NCBI GenBank assembly: GCA_937916135.1
Contig: CALFTQ010000056.1
Coordinates: 1 to 5,120 of the forward strand
Direction: 5' to 3'
DNA from: an uncultured Verrucomicrobiales bacterium
GTDB lineage: Bacteria > Verrucomicrobiota > Verrucomicrobiia > Verrucomicrobiales > Akkermansiaceae
Length of the DNA: 5,120 nt
In this document: positions 1 through 5,120 of the stretch, in pieces
Numbering within the stretch: position 1 is the first letter of the stretch
How the letters are laid out: each line of letters opens with the position of its first letter
Notes under the pieces: model-generated
What the model was told of the DNA's origin: nothing
Seen by the model: only the letters and a program-made list of their open reading frames with translations
Database searches by the model: none
Made by a program: the position numbers and the translations under genes

Positions 1-127
1 ATGCGATATACTTGCCCCGCGTGCTTTTGCCCGCATTGTGCCCGGGAGACGTCCCGCAGGCCACCGTATCACCAGAAGAAAGCTTTCAAAAATATCACCA
101 CTCTCAAACACACTCACCGCACCGAAC
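1..127 (+). other. Leader region of uncertain content upstream of the large gene
   Basis: All three forward frames are open here. Frame 3 ends at a TGA (129-131) that overlaps the ATG at 128 as ATGA. Frame 2 is continuous with the large gene and contains a GTG at 38. No purine-rich Shine-Dalgarno sequence lies within 20 bases of the ATG; the nearest purine run is at about 74-82. A small hairpin (stem 43-47 with 52-56, loop GACG) and a 10-base palindrome (GAAAGCTTTC, 78-87) are present. No convincing -35/-10 pair was found. The stretch could be intergenic leader, the tail of an upstream gene, or an N-terminal extension. Confidence 0.4.
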
Positions 128-205
128 ATGAAACTGCACCTCCCCAAGCAACTGTTCACCGCATTGATTACCGCTATGTTTGTTTCCTTGCCATGCACCT
201 TGGCA
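128..205 (+). other. Sec signal peptide (residues 1-26)
   Basis: The protein begins MKLHLPKQ, giving a positively charged n-region (K2, K7). A hydrophobic core follows (LFTALITAMFVSL, residues 9-21), then P22 and a signal-peptidase-I-like site T24-L25-A26 before G27-D28. This supports both export and the choice of the ATG at 128. C23 is not in a convincing lipobox because the preceding residues are S-L-P, so a lipoprotein is unlikely. The cleavage point is inferred by eye. Confidence 0.85.
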
Positions 206-3200
206 GGAGATAGTATAAGTATCAACTTCTACCAAGGCGATGGTAAAACCATTGGGTCACAAACCGAGGGCGCAAAACTTTTTGGCGTGGATGTTACAGA
301 TTGGAACGATATTTCTGCTTCCGGTGCGCAGACGAGAGAGCTGACAGTTACAACTGCGAATGAGCAGAATCTGCTTTTAACGCTGACAACCCCCCAGGCT
401 TCCTGGGGACCAGGTAGTGCCAACACCGGCACTTTGGAGGATAAGTTGCAGGCTAGTTATCTGGATGTGTCTGCTAACAGCGACAATTCTCACTGGGAAA
501 TACGGCTAGATGGCGGTGATATGTGGTTTAAGGATATTACCTTCTACATGGCTGGTGATGGCGGCCTGTACGATGCTATCAATGTAAATGGCACGAATTA
601 TGTAGGCGGTGTTAATCAGACGGGGGATGCTAACTGGGGTGATCGTGCCACTAATAGTGATGGCTCTAAATCGTACAGTACTGTTACCGGGTATGATGGC
701 AGCGCAGCTATTGCGGATGCTGAATTGAATGCAGACCGCGCTGTGCGAGTCACTGACATATTGGGAGACATTGTTGCGTATAACATTGATAATAGTACCG
801 GGCGTGGTTCATTGGCTGGGTTGCAGATTGTGGATTCAACCGATTCGCATGTGTATACGGCCACACTTGGAACAACAACGGCAGACTTGGACTCCATTGT
901 GTGGAACAAGAAAGGAGAGACGACTACTCTGGACACGATAGCGGAAGGCTCGCGTTATTTGAGTCTGACGGCAGATGCTGAAGGCTCGACGCTTCTGCTG
1001 ACGGCAAATGCAAGCATTGATGGCTTGCATTTGAAGGAAAATAATCTGACTGTTAGCGCTGAAGGTGAATCTAAGTTAACTGTTGGTGCACTGCATGCAA
1101 ACGCCAACACGACGCTGACGATGAATCTTGGTCTTACCGGTACCAATCTGGCACTGACAGGGTTTGGTACCATCTCGCTCTCCGATTATTCCTATACGGG
1201 GAACATTACCGTATCCAATTCTACCACGCTGCACCTGCAGCCCGGCGCTCAAACAACGGGCCAGATTATCAACAGCGGCACGGTGTTGCTGACTCGCGGT
1301 AATGAGGGTATTACCTTGAACTCGCTGGTTGGAAAAAACTATGGCCAATACAAGGCGGCTGCCGTCTCAAATACATCGACCGGTAACCTGGTGATTCAAC
1401 ACACAGGGGCTGCCATTTTATCCGGTGACCTTACCATAGCCAATGGGGGTAAGGTAACATTGAAAGGCGGCACGCTGGGTACAGCTGATGCCAGTATCAC
1501 CAGCAAGATTCAAGGTGAGAATACGGAGCTGGTTCTGGATGGAGTAGATTCCTACGTAGGAGCCGATACATCCTTAACCATCAATCTGCACCTTATCAAT
1601 GGTACAACCCTGAACCTGACGCACAACGATACCTTGTTGTATGACGATACCAATGGTTCTAATACAACAACAATCGGGGCCGGCAGCTTCCTGAATGTGG
1701 GTGGCTACCGTCAGACGGTGTCGAGCGGCGGTGACCGGAGTGTGTTTGTGATGGCCGGTGGTACCATTTACGGCGCGGGTGCCGCTGCGGACGGAGGTTA
1801 TACTGCAGGTCTCGATTTTTATAACAGCGGCAAGATTACAGCCACGGAGAACAGCTTGATTGCAACAGGTATTGCGGCACGTGATTCTGATGACAAAGTG
1901 ACTTTCGATGTCGCTTCTGGCAAAACATTGACCCTTGGTGTGTATTATGTAGATGGAGAAGCGGTGAGTTCTGCAGCTTTGGTGGGTAATGGTTCTTTTG
2001 TCAAGAGTGGAGCGGGTCGTTTATCATACCAGGTCGACTCGTTCAGCCATGCTTTAGAGATTACCGGCGGTGAGTTCGAATATGTCATGAACGACGACCG
2101 GACGCATACGGATAACATCACCGGAACGGGTACCTTTACCAAATCCGGCACAGGTGCGCTGACATTGGATTCTGCCAAGACCAGTGTGTCTACTCTGAAG
2201 GTCAATGCCGGCGAAATCATCTACAACAGCACCACAGATACTACGCATACCCTGGCGGGTGCCGCCGGTTCTAAATTCACCAAGAATGGCAGCGGTACGC
2301 TGACGGTTGCAACGGAATCGTATCAGGGTGATATTGAGGTGAGTGAGGGTACCTTGGAATTTGATGGAGATGCGGCATCCTCAACTAACAATTCAAATCG
2401 CGAGATAGCGGTTCAGACCGGAGCTACTCTTGATGTTAAAGGCAAGGCCCGCCACTATGAGGTGGTGCTGAACCAGGAAGCCACTTTGACCAACACAGGA
2501 GCTGCCACCGGGGACGGTGAGCGCCAGTTGCACACCGTTACCCTGAATGGCGATGCCACGGTGAGCGGTACCGGTAACTTTTATCTGATTAACAGCGGAT
2601 ACTCAACAACTTTCCTGAATTTAAACCAGCACAAATTGACCAAGACCGGTAAGAATACCTTCTATTTGAGAAATACCACGGTTCAGTCTGCCGGTGTGAT
2701 TCGTGTGGAGGGCGGTACGGTAGAGACATGGTCCTCCGGTGCTGGCACGCTGGATATTTCCAAGGCCTCTCTGGAAATTGCAGATGGCGGTAGCTTTGTT
2801 CTGGCTGGCAAGAATCAGCAGATTCAGAACCTGACCCTGGAAGCTGGGGGCTCACTGACTGTAAACAATGGGTTGACACTTACGGCACAGGGGGCTGCTG
2901 TTATGAACGGTGGTTCTATTTCAGGTAATCTCTGTCTCATGGGTGCTGTTACCTTTGCGGGTAATGTGGATTTGAGCAGTGCCACGGTGACTGCGCAGGG
3001 ACCTGTGATTATGAACGGTGGTTCTATTTCAGGTAATCTCAGTCTTGCAGGTGCCATTACCCTGGCTGGTGATGTTGATTTGAGCGGCGCCACGTTGTCC
3101 GGTACATCTCTGGCCGGATTCAAGATGCTGGAAACAGCCAAGCCGACAAGCAGTGGTTTTAAATCTCTCTCCTATCAGTTATGGGAAGGTACGGGTAATG

Positions 3201-5120
3201 TTACGACCAATCAGGAGTCTATCTCCGTGGGTGGAGAGAACTATGATCTCGATTCATCTACCGGCACATTCTCCACCGCAGGAACAGTTTACTACGTTGC
3301 AGCCAATGATACCGTTGCCACCGGAGATGCTACAGCAGGTGCAACAGCCTTTATGGTGGACGGCACTCTGGACGTGACTGCAGATACGAGTGTTGCGACC
3401 ATTATTGCATCCTCTGGCACGGTGAATGTAGCAAGTGCAGCGACTCTGAGTTTGTCTGCATCTTCCTCTATAGGTCAGTTGGGTGCTTCTGAGGCTATTA
3501 TTAATCTTGCGGCGGGCACCACACTGAGCCTGGGGCAGAGTGGTGCAGATGCGCAGGAAACGACCAGTTCCATCGGCACGGTGAATGTGGCAGAATCCGC
3601 TGCAACAATCCATTTGACAGAAAAGGCCACGTTGAATCCTCTGACGAAGACAGGGAATGGCACCATCACCCTTACGGGCAGCGGCACCTATGTGGCCGAG
3701 CGGGATAATACTGTATATGTAACAGAGGCCAGTCTGCAGGACAGCGCCAACTGGACCGGTACTGTGCAGTTTACTGGCAAAGTTTCGGAAGGCGGTGGCT
3801 TTTCTAATCGTTTTGGTAATGTCAACTCGACAATTGAAATGAAAGGGGCTTATGGATGGGTTGCTCAGAATACAACTCTTTCTTCTACGATTAAGCTTAC
3901 AAATGATGGGAAGCTGAATGGCTTTACGGTGACGGATGCTAGTCCGAATTGGCTGCTTACAATCAGTGGTGCGGTAATAGGTAATGGTGATTTCACCATC
4001 AGCCAGACGGGTACCGATGCTGCTCCCGATTATAAGTTTACTGGCAATATCAGTGGCTGGAGCGGTTCTTTTGTCCTGAACGAGACGCATAACCAGACGA
4101 TTGATGTGGAAATGACGCAGGTAGGGGATCTCTTTGCCGCGGAGAGTGGTGGTATCAAAGTTGCTGAAGGCTCAGTCGGAACTCTGGCGGTGAAGCTTGG
4201 TTCGGCAAATGCAGAATCAGTAACGAATATGCGTGGCTCTGTCATCAATGAAAGCGCTGACGCAGCTTTGAACCTGACCGTGCAGGGCAATACAAACTTC
4301 CAGAAGGATGTGACCGTCACCAGCATGACGGTGAACGCCGGGAAGACGGCTACCATGAACGCCACACTGAAAGCCGATACGGTGAATCTGGCAGATCAAG
4401 CTACTATAAGCGGTGGCACTATGAGCAAGGTGCAGATGAGCAGCTCGGGTATTTCTGGCACGGCAGACGGTGCTTCAGTTTCTAATGCCGATGTGCAGAT
4501 TGCCCAGCTGGCGCAGGATGCATCCTTCACCATTGAGGACATGACGCTGACGAAGACGACCATTGCGGCAGCGACAGTAGAGACCCGCGTAAATCTGAGC
4601 AACGTGAGCGCTACCAATCTGGCGCTGGCAAAGGGTAACTTTGTGGTGACCAATCAGGCGGCTGTGGACACCTGTGGTAGTGAGGGTTGCAATTTCTCTA
4701 CCGGCTCGTACAGCGGCATCACGCTGGCCAATACCGGGGATGGTGCGGGTTCCAGCATCGTGCTGAATCTGGGCGACCTCTCCTGCCTGACCCCGATGGG
4801 ACCGGCGGTATACGACAGCATCACCATTTCGCTGGAAGGATTCACGATGAGCAACTACAGCAGCGGTATCCTCTTTGCGGGTGACAGCTGGCTGGGTGAG
4901 CTGCTGACCGCCCAGGGCGCCACACAGTATGTAGCCAGTGGCGATGTGGCCGCCCCGGCCAATGTGGGCGGCGGTGCCGGTGGCAGCACCGGCGGCGTGA
5001 GCGTGAGCTACAGCGCAGCCACCGGCGGCAATGTGGGCACGGTCATCACCATCGCCGGCCTGAATGTGCCCGAGCCCGCTACAAGCACCCTCAGCCTGCT
5101 GGCGCTGGCTGCTCTCGCTG
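128..5120 (+). CDS. Giant secreted surface protein with autotransporter-type beta-strand repeats and PEP-CTERM anchor (3' end cut by window)
   Basis: Frame 2 reads without a stop from the ATG at 128 to the window end: 1,664 complete codons plus one base. The order is signal peptide (1-26), a jelly-roll-like module (about 29-236), a long Ser/Thr/Gly/Asn/Val-rich region (about 237-1610) with recurring rungs of the form GxLtKtGxGtLtL...vxxGtL, a Gly-rich linker (1614-1623) and a PEP-CTERM-type signal (1647 onward). Such repeats are known from beta-helical passengers of secreted proteins. PEP-CTERM signals are processed by exosortase-type enzymes. I infer a cell-surface or extracellular adhesin or sugar-binding stalk protein; no catalytic motif is visible. 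The start was chosen because a signal peptide begins exactly there. The frame is also open upstream (GTG at 38), so an extension cannot be excluded. No neighbouring gene is visible. Mature cysteines are only C936, C1516, C1521 and C1553. The existence of the gene is near certain; its specific function is unknown. Confidence 0.93.
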   Translation, partial: MKLHLPKQLFTALITAMFVSLPCTLAGDSISINFYQGDGKTIGSQTEGAKLFGVDVTDWNDISASGAQTRELTVTTANEQNLLLTLTTPQASWGPGSANTGTLEDKLQASYLDVSANSDNSHWEIRLDGGDMWFKDITFYMAGDGGLYDAINVNGTNYVGGVNQTGDANWGDRATNSDGSKSYSTVTGYDGSAAIADAELNADRAVRVTDILGDIVAYNIDNSTGRGSLAGLQIVDSTDSHVYTATLGTTTADLDSIVWNKKGETTTLDTIAEGSRYLSLTADAEGSTLLLTANASIDGLHLKENNLTVSAEGESKLTVGALHANANTTLTMNLGLTGTNLALTGFGTISLSDYSYTGNITVSNSTTLHLQPGAQTTGQIINSGTVLLTRGNEGITLNSLVGKNYGQYKAAAVSNTSTGNLVIQHTGAAILSGDLTIANGGKVTLKGGTLGTADASITSKIQGENTELVLDGVDSYVGADTSLTINLHLINGTTLNLTHNDTLLYDDTNGSNTTTIGAGSFLNVGGYRQTVSSGGDRSVFVMAGGTIYGAGAAADGGYTAGLDFYNSGKITATENSLIATGIAARDSDDKVTFDVASGKTLTLGVYYVDGEAVSSAALVGNGSFVKSGAGRLSYQVDSFSHALEITGGEFEYVMNDDRTHTDNITGTGTFTKSGTGALTLDSAKTSVSTLKVNAGEIIYNSTTDTTHTLAGAAGSKFTKNGSGTLTVATESYQGDIEVSEGTLEFDGDAASSTNNSNREIAVQTGATLDVKGKARHYEVVLNQEATLTNTGAATGDGERQLHTVTLNGDATVSGTGNFYLINSGYSTTFLNLNQHKLTKTGKNTFYLRNTTVQSAGVIRVEGGTVETWSSGAGTLDISKASLEIADGGSFVLAGKNQQIQNLTLEAGGSLTVNNGLTLTAQGAAVMNGGSISGNLCLMGAVTFAGNVDLSSATVTAQGPVIMNGGSISGNLSLAGAITLAGDVDLSGATLSGTSLAGFKMLETAKPTSSGFKSLSYQLWEGTGNVTTNQESISVGGENYDLDSSTGTFSTAGTVYYVAANDTVATGDATAGATAFMVDGTLDVTADTSVATIIASSGTVNVASAATLSLSASSSIGQLGASEAIINLAAGTTLSLGQSGADAQETTSSIGTVNVAESAATIHLTEKATLNPLTKTGNGTITLTGSGTYVAERDNTVYVTEASLQDSANWTGTVQFTGKVSEGGGFSNRFGNVNSTIEMKGAYGWVAQNTTLSSTIKLTNDGKLNGFTVTDASPNWLLTISGAVIGNGDFTISQTGTDAAPDYKFTGNISGWSGSFVLNETHNQTIDVEMTQVGDLFAAESGGIKVAEGSVGTLAVKLGSANAESVTNMRGSVINESADAALNLTVQGNTNFQKDVTVTSMTVNAGKTATMNATLKADTVNLADQATISGGTMSKVQMSSSGISGTADGASVSNADVQIAQLAQDASFTIEDMTLTKTTIAAATVETRVNLSNVSATNLALAKGNFVVTNQAAVDTCGSEGCNFSTGSYSGITLANTGDGAGSSIVLNLGDLSCLTPMGPAVYDSITISLEGFTMSNYSSGILFAGDSWLGELLTAQGATQYVASGDVAAPANVGGGAGGSTGGVSVSYSAATGGNVGTVITIAGLNVPEPATSTLSLLALAALA
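212..835 (+). other. N-terminal jelly-roll / sugar-binding-like module (residues ~29-236)
   Basis: The module opens with SINF (31-34) and has DWND (W59), SWGPG (W93), HWEIRL (W123), MWFKDITFYM (W133), VNGTNY (153-158) and NWGD (W170). It closes with RGSLAGLQIVD (226-236). I recognise this spacing from N-terminal or stand-alone modules in secreted Verrucomicrobiota and Planctomycetota proteins: an INF start, a WN-containing motif, a central Y/F-rich strand, xVNGxxYxG, and an RGxxAGxQIV end. These are generally regarded as galactose-binding-domain-like beta sandwiches. Several exposed-type aromatic residues are compatible with glycan binding, but that is inference. The module differs in composition from the repeat region that follows: it is richer in Trp, Asp and Tyr and lacks beta-strand rungs. 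Confidence 0.6.
836..1984 (+). other. Irregular beta-rich region linking N-terminal module to repeats (residues ~237-619)
   Basis: This part of the gene opens with a segment around VYTATLGTTTADLDSIVWN (W at residue 259), a pattern I associate with the start of beta-strand passengers. It continues as alternating hydrophobic/polar residues with many Thr, Asn, Gly and Ser and frequent N-G or G-G turns, for example the stretches around VSNSTTLHLQPG, IANGGKVTLKGGTLG and VFVMAGGTIYGAG. This fits right-handed beta-helix rungs, but the repeats are too degenerate to phase by eye. No enzyme motif is seen. Confidence 0.5.
1985..2083 (+). repeat. Autotransporter-associated beta-strand repeat 1 (residues 620-652)
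   Basis: The unit contains GNGSFVKSGAGRLSY, then a short loop, then LEITGGEFEY. This matches the family pattern GxGxhxKxGxGxLxh ... hxhxxGxhxh seen in beta-strand repeats of autotransporter-like passengers. It is slightly divergent: Arg-Leu-Ser-Tyr replaces the usual T-L-T-L strand. Confidence 0.7.
2120..2227 (+). repeat. Autotransporter-associated beta-strand repeat 2 (residues 665-700)
   Basis: This is the clearest unit: TGTGTFTKSGTGALTLD, a spacer, then VSTLKVNAGEIIYN. It shows the K-S-G-x-G-x-L-T-L core and the V-N-A-G-E closing strand expected for this repeat family. It lies 12 codons after repeat 1. Confidence 0.82.
2258..2368 (+). repeat. Autotransporter-associated beta-strand repeat 3 (residues 711-747)
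   Basis: The unit contains GSKFTKNGSGTLTVATESY, then QGDIEVSEGTLEFDG. The core K-N-G-S-G-T-L-T-V, the YxGxhxV strand and the G-T-L-x-h-D-G ending match the canonical repeat closely. Confidence 0.82.
2618..2725 (+). repeat. Autotransporter-associated beta-strand repeat 4 (residues 831-866)
   Basis: The unit contains NLNQHKLTKTGKNTFYLRN, then AGVIRVEGGTVE. It keeps the L-T-K-T-G core and the V-x-G-G-T-V closing strand, but K-N replaces the usual G-x-G turn. It is separated from repeat 3 by about 83 residues of irregular beta-rich sequence. Confidence 0.7.
2888..3103 (+). repeat. Tandem 108-bp duplication (two 36-residue units, residues 921-956 and 957-992)
   Basis: Unit 1 spans 2888-2995 and unit 2 spans 2996-3103, directly abutting and in frame. 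Both read Q-G-x-x-h-MNGGSISGNL-x-L-x-G-A-h-T-h-A-G-x-VDLS-x-A-T. A block of 32 bases is identical between them (2901-2932 and 3009-3040), while the flanks differ at several positions, mostly conservatively. This points to a fairly recent in-frame duplication of one or two beta-helix rungs. Cys936 in unit 1 is replaced by Ser in unit 2. Confidence 0.93.
3416..3592 (+). repeat. Imperfect GTVNVA repeat pair, 159 bp apart
   Basis: GTVNVASAATLSL begins at residue 1097 and GTVNVAESAATIHL at residue 1150. At DNA level the starts share 14 identical bases (3416-3429 and 3575-3588). The offset of 53 residues suggests an older, degenerate duplication of a larger unit, or simply recurrence of a favoured beta-strand. 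The relationship is less certain than for the 108-bp pair. Confidence 0.5.
3632..3739 (+). repeat. Autotransporter-associated beta-strand repeat 5 (residues 1169-1204)
   Basis: The unit contains LNPLTKTGNGTITLTGSGTY, followed by NTVYVTEASLQ. The L-T-K-T-G-N-G-T-I-T-L-T-G core is nearly canonical. The closing strand has E-A-S-L in place of the usual G-x-L. It is isolated, about 300 residues downstream of repeat 4. Confidence 0.78.
3740..4960 (+). other. Distal beta-rich region with cysteine-containing C-terminal segment (residues ~1205-1611)
   Basis: The upstream half is irregular beta-rich sequence, for example around VIGNGDFTISQTG and NISGWSGSFVLNE, the latter resembling a W-S-G-x-h rung. 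Further on come short rungs such as VTSMTVNAGKTATMNATL and TVNLADQATISGGTM. The last part, roughly residues 1510-1600, looks more globular: CGSEGC (C1516, C1521), LGDLSC (C1553), then SITISLEGF and DSWLGELL. I believe related Verrucomicrobiota surface proteins share this kind of pre-anchor segment, but I cannot verify that here. Confidence 0.45.
4967..4996 (+). other. Gly-rich linker (residues 1614-1623)
   Basis: The sequence GGGAGGSTGG is a flexible linker between the last structured segment and the strand leading into the sorting signal. The codons used are strongly GC-rich. Its position just before a C-terminal anchor is typical of a hinge that frees the passenger from the membrane-proximal part. 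Confidence 0.7.
5066..5120 (+). other. PEP-CTERM-type sorting signal, truncated by window end (residues 1647-1664+)
   Basis: The sequence VPEPATSTLSLLALAALA gives the V-P-E-P motif (P1648-E1649-P1650) followed by a hydrophobic Leu/Ala helix that is still continuing at the last base. In PEP-CTERM proteins the motif is followed by a transmembrane helix and a short Arg-rich tail. I therefore expect the stop codon within about 10-15 codons downstream. Such signals direct processing by an exosortase-type transpeptidase. The tail itself is outside the window and is not observed. Confidence 0.85.

Noticed and set aside
43..56. Small GC hairpin (5-bp stem, 4-base loop) as a terminator of an upstream gene
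   Set aside because: The stem is short and is not followed by a run of T, so it does not meet the pattern of an intrinsic terminator.
78..87. Perfect 10-base palindrome GAAAGCTTTC as an operator
   Set aside because: A single short palindrome is expected by chance at a modest rate, and no promoter could be placed next to it.
188..205. Cys23 near the end of the signal peptide as a lipoprotein acylation site
   Set aside because: The residues before it are S-L-P, which do not form a lipobox, and a good signal-peptidase-I site follows at residue 26.
1..213. 70-codon forward frame 1 starting at the first base, with a CPACFCPHC run resembling a zinc-binding motif
   Set aside because: It overlaps the signal peptide of the large gene. 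The rest is rich in His, Thr and Arg with no fold-like pattern, and its ATG at the exact window edge is uninformative. The Cys run is probably a chance product of GC-rich sequence.
616..1348. Several overlapping reverse-strand and one forward-strand frame of 64-106 codons
   Set aside because: All are shadows of the large gene in other frames. They overlap one another and have no recognisable start context or domains.
3254..4090. 278-codon open frame on the reverse strand
   Set aside because: It lies wholly antisense to the well-supported large gene. Its translation is an implausible mix rich in Cys, Arg, Thr and Ile with no domain, signal or coherent hydrophobic pattern. It reflects the codon bias of the sense strand.
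4396..4884. Reverse-strand frames of 85 and 66 codons with Val/Ala/Leu-rich, membrane-like composition
   Set aside because: The hydrophobicity is the antisense reading of Thr/Ser/Asn/Gly-rich codons. The frames sit back to back inside the continuous sense frame and have no independent support.

Overview
The window is almost entirely one very long forward-strand gene. Reading frame 2 has no stop codon from base 1 to base 5120. The most plausible start is the ATG at 128, giving 1,664 complete codons before the window cuts the gene. The encoded protein has a Sec-type signal peptide and an N-terminal module of about 210 residues that resembles the jelly-roll, sugar-binding-like domains of secreted Verrucomicrobiota/Planctomycetota proteins. 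This is followed by more than 1,200 residues of Ser/Thr/Gly/Asn/Val-rich beta-helix-like sequence with several autotransporter-associated beta-strand repeats. It ends in a Gly-rich linker and a PEP-CTERM-type anchor (VPEPATSTLSLLALAALA) that is cut just before the expected Arg/Lys tail. No other gene can be supported. The open frames on the reverse strand and in the other forward frames have the skewed composition of shadows of this gene.

Organism: the combination of VPEP plus an Ala/Leu anchor, the N-terminal module (SINF ... DWND ... VNGTNY ... WG ... RGSLAGLQIVD) and a giant beta-repeat passenger strongly recalls the large surface proteins of Akkermansia and related Verrucomicrobiota. This is recognition from memory of family patterns, not a database match.

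Layout: 1-127 is a leader of uncertain content with no recognisable Shine-Dalgarno sequence next to the start. Bases 128-205 encode the signal peptide and 212-835 the N-terminal module. Bases 836-1984 encode an irregular beta-rich stretch. Bases 1985-2725 hold four beta-strand repeats, 2888-3103 a tandem 108-bp duplication, and 3632-3739 a fifth beta-strand repeat. Bases 3740-4960 encode more irregular beta-rich sequence, with three of the four mature-region cysteines near its end. Bases 4967-5120 encode the linker and sorting signal. The DNA becomes clearly more GC-rich toward the 3' end.

How it would work (inference): the protein is exported by Sec, its long beta-helical stalk presents the N-terminal module away from the cell, and the C-terminus is handled by an exosortase-type system rather than by an autotransporter beta-barrel. 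The ligand and physiological role cannot be determined from this window.
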